This document shows, in pieces, positions 54,942 to 64,000 of a stretch of 64,000 nucleotides of DNA. The first letter of the stretch is position 1; every line of letters begins with the position of its first letter. A program made the translations under genes and the position numbers. Source of the stretch: Methylobacter sp. (GTDB lineage: Bacteria > Pseudomonadota > Gammaproteobacteria > Methylococcales > Methylomonadaceae). The notes beneath the pieces are model-generated. The model searched no databases and was not told the DNA's origin. It was given only the letters and a program-made list of their open reading frames with translations. Where the stretch lies: the NCBI GenBank assembly GCA_026399025.1, contig JAPLRU010000091.1, positions 1 to 64,000 on the forward strand, written 5' to 3'.

Positions 54942-55094
54942 CAATACTGTTGACTTAAGCAGTGCAAAGCCCTCTCCAGAGGGAGAGGGTTGGGTGAGGG
55001 GAAATTAGAACAAGGAAAAAAGCTTATTTGAATCCCCTCATCCCAGCCTTCTCCCTCTGGAGAAGGAGCACACAGTCTTAAGTCAACAGTATTG
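54942..55094. mobile_element. MITE-like element with perfect 18-bp terminal inverted repeats
   Basis: CAATACTGTTGACTTAAG (54942-54959) is the exact inverse of CTTAAGTCAACAGTATTG (55077-55094). The ten-base sequence CTAAGCTCCA lies at both borders (54934-54943, overlapping the left end by two bases, and 55098-55107), as in a target duplication. The core holds the CCCTCTCCAGAGGGAGAGGG and CCTTCTCCCT hairpins shared with 8206-8356. No protein is encoded. Confidence 0.65.
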
Positions 55095-55172
55095 ACACTA
55101 AGCTCCAGCCAGACCGGAATAGGTACCCATTGCGCCAACTTAAGAACTAAGTTGTTGAACGTTGAAAAGTGC

Positions 55173-55261
55173 CGGTCGGGGCATTGGCCCCGACCGTAAC
55201 GTTTTTTATCAATGACTTGCATTGAACACTTAAACGTGTGGACGGGTTAAATAACCCGTCC
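55173..55261. repeat. Two REP-like palindromes
   Basis: CGGTCGGGGC/GCCCCGACCG at 55173-55196 and GGACGGGTTA/TAACCCGTCC at 55240-55261, 43 bp apart. Both resemble the palindrome at 310-332. They lie between the MITE-like element and the pilin gene, so pilin transcription probably starts after them. Confidence 0.6.
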
Positions 55262-55373
55262 AGCCGCCGCTTTTCCTTAAGTTGGCGCATATGGGATAGG
55301 CGCCGGCCGGTCATGATTATTTATTTGCCGACCTTTTTAATTACCTCACACTCTACGAACGCAGCTGAAAAAC

Positions 55374-55916
55374 ATGAATAAATCCAAAGGCTTCACCCTG
55401 ATTGAATTAATCGTCGTTATCGTCATTCTGGCTATTTTGGCGGCGGTGGCATTGCCGCGCATGACCAATTTACAGCTTGACGCCCGCATTGCCAAACTGA
55501 ATGCGGCGCGCGGCAGCGTTGCTGCCGCGTCGGCGATGATTCACGCAACCTTGTTTGCGCGTAATGGCCGGGCGGATACAGCGCCTTGCCCGGCCGGCGG
55601 CGGCACCGCTAATAACTCTACCGGGGCAACGGGTACATTGTGCAGCGAAGCGGGGATTATTAATCTGGTTAACGGTTACCCCGACGTTACCGACATCGGC
55701 ACCATGGGCATACTGACCGCCGCGGGACTAACCACCGTATTCAACCCAAATCAGACTGAACTGCAAGCCGAGGGCTATGATTATACCTCGACAGGAACCG
55801 TGGCGACTTTTCAAGTTCGCGGCGGTAGTTCCACCATTGATTGCTCGTTTACTTACACCGAACCCCTCGCTAATGCCGCGCCCATCATCAGCATAATTAC
55901 CACCACAGGCTGTTAG
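55374..55916 (+). CDS. Type IV pilin / pseudopilin (MshA-like)
   Basis: A 180-residue prepilin. The leader MNKSKG and processing site KG-FTLIELIVVIVILAILAAVALP are perfect class III prepilin motifs; Phe7 would be the methylated first residue. Mature part: ARIAKLNAARGSVAAASAMIHATLFARNG, with cysteines at CPAGGGTANN, LCSEAG, DCSFTY and a C-terminal GC that can form disulfides. Length and the SVAAASAMIHA stretch fit MshA or its minor pilins. It lies 0.8 kb after mshF with repeat DNA between, so it may have its own promoter. Confidence 0.85.
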   Translation: MNKSKGFTLIELIVVIVILAILAAVALPRMTNLQLDARIAKLNAARGSVAAASAMIHATLFARNGRADTAPCPAGGGTANNSTGATGTLCSEAGIINLVNGYPDVTDIGTMGILTAAGLTTVFNPNQTELQAEGYDYTSTGTVATFQVRGGSSTIDCSFTYTEPLANAAPIISIITTTGC

Positions 55917-56058
55917 CAGCGCGGCCTTTAAGCTTAATGACGGACATGAATTTTATATTCAAAATAACAGCCTTCACACTGTAAATGTTTGCGTTATACC
56001 GTTTTAAATTAAATACAATCCCAATAAATTCGCCGATCAAGGCTCTGGAAACACAAGC
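55917..56058. other. Intergenic region after the pilin gene
   Basis: A 142-bp gap with no clear terminator. It should contain the promoter of the large gene that follows. Confidence 0.35.
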
Positions 56059-59000
56059 ATGAACTCACTGACCTCTCAATCCAGCCTCACCTCCGTCAAC
56101 CCAAAACGACTGGAACAATTACAGCACATCAACCTGCAACTGGCGGCACTGGGACAACCGACCTGCGAAGTCGAAAACGACCCGCAATATCTGAAAATTG
56201 CCGGCGGTTTGTTAAAAAACTATTCCCAACAACGCCGCCTGCTGGCGCTGACCAAGTACCGTTGCCCGGCCGATCAACGCATCCAGGATTTCCTTAACGC
56301 TTATTTGGATGAAAACGGCATAGACGCTCCGATGCGTTTACCCGGAGAAACCTTTGTGCTGGCGCAAAAAGGCTTGGCGAGAGAACTGTCCCTGCCCTTT
56401 TTACACAACGAATTCCATTCGGCTTATGTCGATTCCTACCGGATTCAGCAAGGCGTCTTGCATAATCCGCAAAATGACCGGCGCACCACCAAAGGCGTGT
56501 TCCATATTGCCGCCGGCGGCCTTCCGGTTCCGGCCGATAAAAACGAAGTACCGGTACAGGCCTACGCGGCACTACTCCATGCCGCGTTGACGCCTCCGGC
56601 CGACCTGTTGAGCCTGCCTTTTACCGGCGCTCAACCAAACAGCGCAAAACTCTGGGTATCGTCTCTGCTCAGGCCTATCGTCTGTCCTGAAATTTCCGCC
56701 TCAATGCCGGTCAAAACCATGGAAGTCCGCTTTTTCGCGCCCGGCGGACTGGTTGCCAACCTCGATTTTATCGAATCCATTTTCGGCAATGCGGGCGACC
56801 CGCTTTTACCCGAAAACGATGCCGCTTTAGATATTGAGCATTGGACCGGACATACCGGTTGCATTATTCTCGCGCCGCATCTGGTTCATTGCCGGAAACA
56901 GGCGCTGGGCTTGCCGCATGTTGACGACGCCACCGAGCGTCAACGCAAAGACGGCATGTGCTGGCAACGGGAAGACGAACTGTACAATAACGGCCAGCCT
57001 TTTAAATTGGTGTGCCGTAACATGAAGGGCGTGATCGTCACGATCATCGCCGACAACTATTTCGGCTACAGCAAAAAGGAAATCAAATCCCATATCAGCT
57101 ATTCGGCCAATTTGTACGGCGGCGCCGAAGAAGAACATTCGGGCGGCGCGCTGGCGTTCCCGCGAGTCATTTTGGGCGAAATCTTCTTGCCTCATACTTC
57201 TTCTTATATCAGCGAGCACTATTCTTTCGATAAAGTTTGTCGGCAACTCGCCGCCGTCATTGAACTGAAAGACCCAGGCTACGCGGTTGACAGAAATTAT
57301 CCGGACATCGTTTATATTCCCAATTCGGCCAAATTCAACATTCCGCAGCAACAAATCAGCTGGACGCACAACAAGCAAACGCAAACGCTTAAATTACTGT
57401 TCAATCACACCTATATCTACCCGAACGGCTTTAAAATCCACCTGGAGCGCCATCCGCACGCGCCCAGCTGGCGCTTGATCGGCACCCATCAGGAAGGCAC
57501 GTTCTGCCATAAACCGAGTACGGTATCCGGCGGCGGCAAATCGGAGATTTCCAAATCGATGTCCGGCGCTATTATTTCCGGCGCTATCTTTGTCGACGAT
57601 TTCGACAGAGACATGGATATAGTGACCGAAATTTTCGAACGCGATTATTCCACCCGCTTTCGCGACCCGGCCCTGCATGGCGTCGATCAACGCCGCCTGC
57701 TCAGCAATGAACGCACCTTGGGTTCGGTGATCAAACTGCTGACGCCGTCGGTCACCCAATATTCGGATGCCTATAACCAATGGCTGGCGACCATTCCCCG
57801 GCATATCTTAGCCGTGGCGCTGATGATCAAACGTTTTTACAAGGAGGAATGGGGCTCGAACTGGCGGAAACATTTTTCCGTCGACATGGTCAACAGCCAT
57901 CCCGGCAACGAGCTGAAATTCCAGGGCCGTAAACTGATCGCCAGCTATTTGCGCGTCGGTTTCGACGAAAAAGGCGCGTGGCGGGTGTTCAAACTGCGCC
58001 AGGATTTTATGGCCTCGGCCAAAGTCCAGCTGGAAGACGACATTTCCGCGTCCACCGTGGTGCCGACGCGCTTACTGAACGGGTTGAATCCCGATTACGC
58101 CAACCCCAGCGTCAAACTGGTCGAAAACTGCGAACACAGTTTCTTTCAGCGCCCCGACGATGCGATACACCGGGGCACGGATTTACAAACCGAATTGGAT
58201 TTTTCGCGCACCGACAATTTCATCTCCAACTTTCAACCGCTGACCGCGCACGACGCCCGCGAGTTCATCGAAGACGTGGTCCATTTCGACGAATTCAGCG
58301 AGCCGATGCAAAATGTTATCCGTCAAGCCGCTCACAGCAAAGACGGCGACTATTTCGTATCATCGGCGCATCCTCGCTTGGTGGACGGCAAACCCAGCCT
58401 GAACGTCCGTTACCTGCAACTTCGCCCCGATATCGCCAACCCTAAAATGCGCTATATCGCGGAACTTTCCACGCGCTTAGCGCGAGGGCTGGGCACCGAT
58501 CAAAGCGTTTATTTTCCGGTCAACGCGGTACTGATCGGACGCCGCAACAACCCTGCCGACCTGGAGTCGGGCATTCGGCCGCTGGCGATCTATAATCCGA
58601 TTCATTATCAGGAATTGCCAGAGCTGTTTATGGATGTTATTTGCAGCCTGACCGGAAAATCGCCGTCCACCACCGGCGCGGGTTCCGAAGGCGCGCTGAC
58701 CAAAGGCCCGTTCAATGCGCTATCGGCCACCGCCGACCTGAATACCGCGTTGGTTTCTTTCATATTGTGCGGTTACGACGGCTTTTCCACGGCGGCGGGT
58801 TTCATCGGTTCCAAACGCCGCATCGATCATGACATCAGCCTGCTGATTCCTGAAATCTGGTCGCGTCTGCCGGTCGCTGAACGCGATCCGGAATATTTGA
58901 TTGCCAAAGGACAATTGGAAAAACTGGAAGATTTTGACTACGAAGGCCGCACCGTCTTTCAAAGCCGACTCGGCTATCGCATTACCGAACGCTTTGTGCA

Positions 59001-59520
59001 TACCAATTTCGGCAAGATGTTCGATTACCCGACCGCGGTATTCGACGAAGCCATGCTAAAACCGGAAACCCAGGATATGGCCGGCTATGTTGACGGCATC
59101 GACAATGTCTATGAAGCGCAGCAACGGGTAGCGCAGTTGTATATTCAGGACGGCTCCATTAATGACGCCTGCCCTCCCCTGAAAGCGCTGCTGCATATTA
59201 TGGCCGAAGGCCACTATGAAGGCCTAACCGCGGGCGATCCGGCGATTCGCGCCATGTTCACTTCCGACTATTTACTGCAAAGCGACTGGTATCAACAACG
59301 CCTTGAAATCAAACAGCAACGCGACCGTGAGCTTTGGCAACAACATAAGGCTTACATCCAGCAGCAATTGGATAAAACCGAACACAATGGTTCGGACAGC
59401 CGCGCCGAGTTAAGCCAAAAACTCGAAACCGCTGAACGCATGCTGGCCGAAATCAACGATCCGACTTATCTGCAAGGTCTGCAAGGGACCTTAGGGGCGG
59501 ATTGGGTACATCATTCGTAG
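56059..59520 (+). CDS. Probable PPi-type phosphoenolpyruvate carboxykinase
   Basis: A 1153-residue cytoplasmic protein with no membrane segment. Text such as DRRTTKGVFHIAAGGLPVPADK, RHPHAPSWRLIGTHQEGTFCHKPSTVSGGGKSEISKSM and DLNTALVSFILCGYDGFSTAAGFIGSKRRIDHD resembles the large PPi-dependent PEP carboxykinases first described in Entamoeba and Propionibacterium, also about 1150 residues. These enzymes interconvert PEP, CO2 and Pi with oxaloacetate and PPi. SGGGKSEISKS (about 495-505) is a P-loop-like kinase motif. PPi-linked glycolytic enzymes are known in methanotrophs, which fits. The family call is from memory of its text, not a search. The last 60 residues form a coiled coil (QQRDRELWQQHKAYIQQQL). 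Confidence 0.6.
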   Translation: MNSLTSQSSLTSVNPKRLEQLQHINLQLAALGQPTCEVENDPQYLKIAGGLLKNYSQQRRLLALTKYRCPADQRIQDFLNAYLDENGIDAPMRLPGETFVLAQKGLARELSLPFLHNEFHSAYVDSYRIQQGVLHNPQNDRRTTKGVFHIAAGGLPVPADKNEVPVQAYAALLHAALTPPADLLSLPFTGAQPNSAKLWVSSLLRPIVCPEISASMPVKTMEVRFFAPGGLVANLDFIESIFGNAGDPLLPENDAALDIEHWTGHTGCIILAPHLVHCRKQALGLPHVDDATERQRKDGMCWQREDELYNNGQPFKLVCRNMKGVIVTIIADNYFGYSKKEIKSHISYSANLYGGAEEEHSGGALAFPRVILGEIFLPHTSSYISEHYSFDKVCRQLAAVIELKDPGYAVDRNYPDIVYIPNSAKFNIPQQQISWTHNKQTQTLKLLFNHTYIYPNGFKIHLERHPHAPSWRLIGTHQEGTFCHKPSTVSGGGKSEISKSMSGAIISGAIFVDDFDRDMDIVTEIFERDYSTRFRDPALHGVDQRRLLSNERTLGSVIKLLTPSVTQYSDAYNQWLATIPRHILAVALMIKRFYKEEWGSNWRKHFSVDMVNSHPGNELKFQGRKLIASYLRVGFDEKGAWRVFKLRQDFMASAKVQLEDDISASTVVPTRLLNGLNPDYANPSVKLVENCEHSFFQRPDDAIHRGTDLQTELDFSRTDNFISNFQPLTAHDAREFIEDVVHFDEFSEPMQNVIRQAAHSKDGDYFVSSAHPRLVDGKPSLNVRYLQLRPDIANPKMRYIAELSTRLARGLGTDQSVYFPVNAVLIGRRNNPADLESGIRPLAIYNPIHYQELPELFMDVICSLTGKSPSTTGAGSEGALTKGPFNALSATADLNTALVSFILCGYDGFSTAAGFIGSKRRIDHDISLLIPEIWSRLPVAERDPEYLIAKGQLEKLEDFDYEGRTVFQSRLGYRITERFVHTNFGKMFDYPTAVFDEAMLKPETQDMAGYVDGIDNVYEAQQRVAQLYIQDGSINDACPPLKALLHIMAEGHYEGLTAGDPAIRAMFTSDYLLQSDWYQQRLEIKQQRDRELWQQHKAYIQQQLDKTEHNGSDSRAELSQKLETAERMLAEINDPTYLQGLQGTLGADWVHHS

Positions 59521-59780
59521 GCATCGACTTAGGTAACCCACCCTTAATAAGCTACACAATGAATTAACGCAGATCACGCGGATAGATAGGATTAACGCCG
59601 ATTTTTTATGGCTTATCTGTGTTTATCATATTGATCCGGGTAATCTGCGTGCCATTGTCTTTTATTGAACAGACAGGGCGCGCCGCGCTACCCAGAGTTT
59701 AAACACGAAGTCGTTATGTTTTAATCACTAAACCGCAACCCGCTTAGCCCCATCTTGGGCAGCGCAAAAATGGGGAGATC
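59521..59780. repeat. Intergenic repeat with ACGCAGAT inverted ends
   Basis: ACGCAGATCACGCGGAT (59567-59583) pairs at 15 of 17 positions with ATCCGGGTAATCTGCGT (59634-59650). It is a common intergenic repeat type. Nothing else is evident in the 260-bp gap. Confidence 0.6.
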
Positions 59781-60842
59781 ATGATGTTAAAGATAAAAAG
59801 CCGGATTCAAGCTCTCGGCATTGCCGCTGCATTGATGCTAAGCGGTACCGCAGCGGCCGATTTAAATAAAGGTTTAGTCGCTTATTGGAGTTTTGACGAT
59901 TGCACCGCGAACGATGCCGGCGGCAATGGCTATCATGGCATTCTCAATGGCAACATCTCCTGCACCGAAGGAATGATCAATAAAGGACTTAGTTTTGACG
60001 GTGTCGATAGCTACATTGACATTAACGTGCCGTTAGCGGGGGCCGGAAATTGGAGCGTTTGCGCTTGGCTTAACACCGCAAAAATAGACTCAAACGCTAC
60101 CGATTGGCAGACGATTGTAGCGGCATCCGACAAGACCGAAGCGGCTACAGTGAAAATGGGCTTTCTTACCGAGTCTGCCGCCTTCGGTATTTATCCGTTG
60201 TTGACCGCAGAAGCAAAAATCGCCACCGTCAATAAAAACAGCTTTATCTGTTACACCAAGTCAGGCAATAGCCTCAACATTATTAAAGATGGAACGACTA
60301 TTGCCGGCGGACATAGCTCTCCCGGCTTTACCGCCTTAAAAACGATCGGCATGTGGCAGCCTTCAGCATCCAGCCCATTCGATAAAGCACCGTTTAACGG
60401 CATCCTGGACGAATTGCGGGTTTATAGCCGTGCATTGAATAAAGAGGAGATTCAGCAATTATCCCATATCGGTCAAGATGTCAGCGGTTCCACCAACGGC
60501 TATGCCGCGCTTAATGTCACTTGCACCAATAAAACCAGCGGCCAGAGCGTGGTGTTTGCCAGCTCCAACACGCCGACAAGCACCTGGAACTGCGAGCAAA
60601 AAGGCTTAGCCGTCAATCCCGGCGATCAAGTTGACGTGCTGCTTTCAGGTTGGGCGCACTTAACAGGCTTTTTTTGGGAAAAAGGAAATTGGTTACCGTG
60701 CAGTCAAATGTGTGGCGGGGGAATCCAAATGCGTAGCGTCACCTGCAAAAACCCACGCGGTCAAATAGTCGATAGCGCTAAATGCGATAGCGCATCCCGG
60801 CCATATTCCCTGCAATCGTGTAATATTCAATTTTGCAATTGA
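59781..60842 (+). CDS. Secreted LamG-type protein with a thrombospondin type 1-like C-terminus
   Basis: A 353-residue exported protein with a signal peptide (ALGIAAALMLSGTAAA, cut near residue 26). About 28-230 is a concanavalin-like LamG/Laminin_G_3 domain: LVAYWSFDDCTANDAGGNGYHGIL, GLSFDGVDSYIDI, WSVCAWLNT, GILDELRVYSRALNKEEIQQL. After a linker, about 300-353 reads WLPCSQMCGGGIQMRSVTCKNPRGQIVDSAKC and ends in an NIQFCN motif, the pattern of thrombospondin type 1 repeats of the ADAMTS kind (W-x-x-C-S-x-x-C-G-G-G). That repeat is rare in bacteria. It should bind glycans or surface partners outside the cell (inference). GGGGAGA lies just before the ATG. Confidence 0.78.
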   Translation: MMLKIKSRIQALGIAAALMLSGTAAADLNKGLVAYWSFDDCTANDAGGNGYHGILNGNISCTEGMINKGLSFDGVDSYIDINVPLAGAGNWSVCAWLNTAKIDSNATDWQTIVAASDKTEAATVKMGFLTESAAFGIYPLLTAEAKIATVNKNSFICYTKSGNSLNIIKDGTTIAGGHSSPGFTALKTIGMWQPSASSPFDKAPFNGILDELRVYSRALNKEEIQQLSHIGQDVSGSTNGYAALNVTCTNKTSGQSVVFASSNTPTSTWNCEQKGLAVNPGDQVDVLLSGWAHLTGFFWEKGNWLPCSQMCGGGIQMRSVTCKNPRGQIVDSAKCDSASRPYSLQSCNIQFCN

Positions 60843-60925
60843 ACAATCCGAGTTGTTAAATTTTATATTCACTTCATTGTCTTCCGAGACTGTGAAAGTA
60901 TTATCGAAATCAGTTTAAAAACCTA

Positions 60926-61016
60926 TTCACCACGAAGGCACGAAGTTCACGAAGAAAAAATAATTGATTAAACTCAATCATTAAAAACTTCGTGCCCTTC
61001 GTGTCTTCGTGGTGAA
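60926..61016. repeat. TTCACCACGAAG inverted repeat
   Basis: TTCACCACGAAGGCACGAAG (60926-60945) and CTTCGTGTCTTCGTGGTGAA near 61016 form imperfect arms around an AT-rich centre with TTGATTAAACTCAATC pairing. It is related to the repeat at 9330-9387. It lies between two convergent genes and can end both transcripts. Confidence 0.7.
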
Positions 61017-61031
61017 CTTTCTGTTTAATCC

Positions 61032-63935
61032 CTATGTCCCCTCTTGCATATCCTCTAACGGCGGACAACTGCAAAACACATGCCGGTCGCCGTAAACATT
61101 ATCGACGCGCCCGACCGGCGGCCAGTATTTATCGTCATGCTGATCGCTGTTGGGAAAAAAAGCCTGTTGCTTGGAGTAAGGCAATATCCATTTTTCCAGT
61201 AATAAGCGATGAGTATGCGGCGCATTATGCAGCAGGTTGTTTTCGGCATCCGCGTCCCCCGTTTCTATCGCTTTAATTTCTTCGCGGATAGCGATTAACG
61301 CGGCACAAAAACGGTCGATTTCCGCTTTGTCTTCGCTTTCGGTCGGTTCTATCATCAAGGTGTCGGCGACCGGAAACGATACCGTCGGCGCATGAAAACC
61401 GTAATCGATCAAGCGTTTGGCGATGTCTTCGACGGTGACGTTACAGCTCTTTTTAAACGCGTGACAATCGATAATGCATTCATGCGCCACCCAACCGTTT
61501 TTGCCGGTGTATAAAATCGGGTAATACGGCGCCAAGCGTTTGGCGATGTAATTGGCGTTCAAGATCGCGGTCAAGGTGGCGCGCTTTAACCCGGCTGCGC
61601 CCATCATTGCGATATAGGCCCAGGAAATGGTGTAGATGCTGGCAGAACCCCAGGGCGCGGCGGAAACTGTGCCGATAGTGCCGTGCTCGCCTTTGGCCGG
61701 ATTGACGCCTTCAACCACCGGATGATCGGGCAGGAACGGCGCTAAATGCGCGCCGACGCCTATCGGGCCGACGCCCGGACCGCCGCCGCCATGCGGAATG
61801 CAGAACGTTTTATGCAGATTAAGATGCGCGACATCGGCGCCGATTTTACCGGGGCGGCTTAACCCCACCAACGCATTAAAGTTAGCGCCATCCAGATAAA
61901 CCTGTCCGCCATGCTGATGAACCAAGTCGCAAATGTCCCTGAACGCCGGTTCAAACACGCCGTGCGTGGACGGATAGGTAATCATTAAGGCGGCCAAGGT
62001 GTCTTGGTACTCGGCCGTTTTCGCGCGCAAATCGTCCAGACTGACGTTACCGTCAGCATCGCAAGCGACCACCACCACGTTAAGCCCGGCCAATGCCGCG
62101 CTGGCCGGATTGGTGCCGTGCGCGGACGCCGGGATCAAGCAGATGTTGCGCTGCCCCTGGCCTCTGACTTGATGATATTTGCGGATGACTAAAAGCCCTG
62201 TGTATTCGCCTTGGGAACCCGCGTTGGGCTGCAAAGAAAAAGCATCGAAGCCGGTCAAATCGCACAGCATATCTTCCAATTCGTCGAACATCTGTTGGTA
62301 TCCGTGGCTCTGGTACAACGGAGCGAACGGATGCAGCGCGTTAAACTCATGGTAGGAAATGGTCTGCATTTCGGTCGCGGCATTCAGCTTCATCGTGCAG
62401 GAACCCAGCGGAATCATCGCGCGATCCAGCGCTATATCGCGCCGGGCCAATCTGCGCATATAACGCATCATTTCGGTTTCGGAATGATAGCGCTCGAAAA
62501 CCGGATGTTGCAGGATGGCGTCGTTGCGTAATAAGGCCGGCGGGATGCATTCGCCGACGGCGGCATCCAGAATATTAATGTCGGGAAGATCGGCGGTGGC
62601 CGCGGCAAAAACCTGCCAGACGTCTCTTAAATTACTCCGTGTGGTGGTTTCGTCCAACGATAGGCCGATGCGATCCGCATCAATCACGCGCAAATTGATA
62701 TTGCTTTCCGTCGCTTGAGCGGCGATGCGTTTTGCCCGGTTCGGGGTGCTGATGATTAACGTGTCGAAATAACACTCGCTCAGTACTTGATAACCTAACT
62801 GAGTGATTCCGGCCGCCAGAATTTGAGTGTAACGATGTATCCGCCCCGCAATCAAACGCAAGCCCTCCGCGCCGTGATAAACTGCATAAAACCCGGCAAT
62901 CACCGCCAACAACACCTGCGAGGTGCAAATGTTGCTGGTGGCCTTGTCCCGGCGAATATGCTGCTCACGGGTTTGCAACGCCATGCGTAACGCAAGCTGG
63001 CCGTGGCTGTCTTTGGATACGCCGATAATACGGCCCGGAACCGAGCGCTTGTACTCGTCCTTAGTCGCAAAATACGCGGCATGAGGACCGCCATAGCCCA
63101 TCGGTACGCCAAAACGCTGGGAGTTGCCGACCACGATATCGACGCCGAATTCGGCGGGCGGTTTAAGCAACACCAGCGCCAGCAAATCCGCCGCCACCGT
63201 CACCAAGGCCGATTTGGCTTGGGCGATGGCGGTAACTTCGGCGAGGTCTTTTATTTCGCCTTTGCCGCCCGGATATTGCAGCAGCAGCGCAAAAAAATCG
63301 TAGTCCGCCAGATTTTGATGGGGATCGGCGACGATCACTTCATAGCCCAACGATCCGGCGCGGGTTTTGATCACGGCGATAGTTTGCGGATGGCAATCCC
63401 GGTCCACGAAAATGCTGTTGGCTGTGCTTTTGGATAAGCGCCGGGACATGGTCATGGCTTCCGCCGCTGCGGTGGCTTCATCAAGCAGCGAAGCGTTCGC
63501 AAGCTCCATGCCGGTTAGATCGATAATAACTTGTTGAAAGTTAAGCAAGGCCTCTAACCGGCCTTGACTGACCTCGGCCTGATAAGGCGTATAAGCCGTA
63601 TACCAGGCGGGATTCTCCAGCACGTTGCGTTTAATTACCGCGGGCATGACAGTGTCGTAATAGCCCATGCCGATCATCGAGGTGAACACTTTATTGCGTT
63701 CGCGCATTTTGCGCAGATGCTTGATCACCGCGCGTTCGCTGATCGTCTCAGTCAGTTTTAACGGTTCGTGATTCAGGATATTGGCCGGAATAGCTAAATC
63801 GATAATATCTTCCAGCTCGTTGATACCCAATTCTGTCAGCATGTCTTTGATTTGCTGAGAATTGGGGCCGATATGGCGGTTGATAAAATTACCGCGCATT
63901 TCCAGTTGGGCTAGACTAGGGCGAGACGAAGTCAT
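61032..63935 (-). CDS. gcvP: Glycine dehydrogenase (P protein) of the glycine cleavage system
   Basis: PLP enzyme that decarboxylates glycine and passes the aminomethyl group to lipoyl-GcvH. 967 aa, full length for the fused form. Clear motifs: [70 protein letters not shown], and the PLP-lysine site [23 protein letters not shown], then the C-terminal IEPTESE. Neither gcvT nor gcvH is in the window; the 63936-64000 end may hold its promoter. Confidence 0.98.
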   Translation of the reverse strand: MTSSRPSLAQLEMRGNFINRHIGPNSQQIKDMLTELGINELEDIIDLAIPANILNHEPLKLTETISERAVIKHLRKMRERNKVFTSMIGMGYYDTVMPAVIKRNVLENPAWYTAYTPYQAEVSQGRLEALLNFQQVIIDLTGMELANASLLDEATAAAEAMTMSRRLSKSTANSIFVDRDCHPQTIAVIKTRAGSLGYEVIVADPHQNLADYDFFALLLQYPGGKGEIKDLAEVTAIAQAKSALVTVAADLLALVLLKPPAEFGVDIVVGNSQRFGVPMGYGGPHAAYFATKDEYKRSVPGRIIGVSKDSHGQLALRMALQTREQHIRRDKATSNICTSQVLLAVIAGFYAVYHGAEGLRLIAGRIHRYTQILAAGITQLGYQVLSECYFDTLIISTPNRAKRIAAQATESNINLRVIDADRIGLSLDETTTRSNLRDVWQVFAAATADLPDINILDAAVGECIPPALLRNDAILQHPVFERYHSETEMMRYMRRLARRDIALDRAMIPLGSCTMKLNAATEMQTISYHEFNALHPFAPLYQSHGYQQMFDELEDMLCDLTGFDAFSLQPNAGSQGEYTGLLVIRKYHQVRGQGQRNICLIPASAHGTNPASAALAGLNVVVVACDADGNVSLDDLRAKTAEYQDTLAALMITYPSTHGVFEPAFRDICDLVHQHGGQVYLDGANFNALVGLSRPGKIGADVAHLNLHKTFCIPHGGGGPGVGPIGVGAHLAPFLPDHPVVEGVNPAKGEHGTIGTVSAAPWGSASIYTISWAYIAMMGAAGLKRATLTAILNANYIAKRLAPYYPILYTGKNGWVAHECIIDCHAFKKSCNVTVEDIAKRLIDYGFHAPTVSFPVADTLMIEPTESEDKAEIDRFCAALIAIREEIKAIETGDADAENNLLHNAPHTHRLLLEKWILPYSKQQAFFPNSDQHDDKYWPPVGRVDNVYGDRHVFCSCPPLEDMQEGT

Positions 63936-64000
63936 GATTTACCACCACTCAATAGTTAAGGAAACAAACTCAGGCGAAAGTATTATCCACGAAAACTTCC
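63936..64000. promoter_or_regulatory. Upstream region of gcvP, cut by the window end
   Basis: Only 65 bp are visible. No glycine riboswitch can be judged from this piece. Confidence 0.2.

Noticed and set aside
56827-57384. A 185-codon minus-strand frame inside the PPi-PEPCK-like gene
   Set aside because: Antisense shadow; no family text and no start signal.
63936-64000. A glycine riboswitch before gcvP
   Set aside because: Only 65 bp are visible, far too short to contain or exclude one.

Overview
This 64-kb window looks like the chromosome of a gammaproteobacterium, most probably a methanotroph-like member of the Methylococcales. That placement is an inference. It rests on a full set of PQQ synthesis genes (cofactor for methanol-type dehydrogenases), a probable pyrophosphate-type PEP carboxykinase, gammaproteobacterial-looking GroEL, PurL and GcvP, and many short palindromic repeats. 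No methane or methanol oxidation gene lies in the window. No tRNA, rRNA, CRISPR array or transposase gene was seen.

Layout. 0-3.6 kb: repeat-rich start, modE, an isolated degenerate modC-like ATPase with a ModE-type operator between them, and a small exported protein. 4-15.4 kb: a signalling block on the minus strand. It holds two large histidine kinases, an Hpt/pseudo-receiver protein, a diguanylate cyclase with Hpt and receivers, a lone receiver, an HD-GYP phosphodiesterase and a PilZ membrane protein. Repeat clusters separate its three transcription units. 15.6-22.2 kb: purL (with a ~350-residue repetitive insertion), bamC and dapA. 22.4-28.4 kb: accessory and small genes: brnTA toxin-antitoxin, a frameshifted fic gene, a NucS-like nuclease-domain protein, a GH30 glycosidase and truC. 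28.5-31.9 kb: hypF and hypE. 32-41.3 kb: a secreted DUF6748 protein, then the pqq locus.

The pqq locus reads pqqA-pqqB-[Uma2, AAA ATPase, TOPRIM-like protein]-pqqC-[DUF29, Uma2, DUF4160, DUF2442, HicB, HicA]-pqqD-pqqE. All genes lie on one strand, so two blocks of defence/toxin-type genes sit inside a normally compact cofactor operon. 41.5-46 kb: a KaiC-KaiB-KaiB-histidine kinase operon. 46.2-51 kb: a secreted trypsin-like protease with EF-hands, small proteins, a ThiF/MoeB enzyme, and groES-groEL behind a perfect CIRCE operator. 51-56 kb: an MSHA-like pilus set (ATPase with a c-di-GMP-binding-type N-terminus, inner-membrane platform, accessory protein, pilin) split by a decayed small gene and a MITE-like element. 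56-64 kb: a 1153-residue PPi-PEPCK-like enzyme, a secreted LamG/thrombospondin-like protein, and gcvP.

How the parts may work together: the 4-15 kb block makes, degrades and senses c-di-GMP, and the pilus ATPase at 51 kb carries an N-terminal domain of the c-di-GMP-binding type, so surface attachment may be an output (inference). The features that best reward follow-up are the interrupted pqq operon with its split ATPase/TOPRIM pair, the PurL insertion, the modC-like protein with altered catalytic motifs, the double-KaiB clock-like operon, and two MITE-like elements, together with a 48-bp sequence repeated at two loci.
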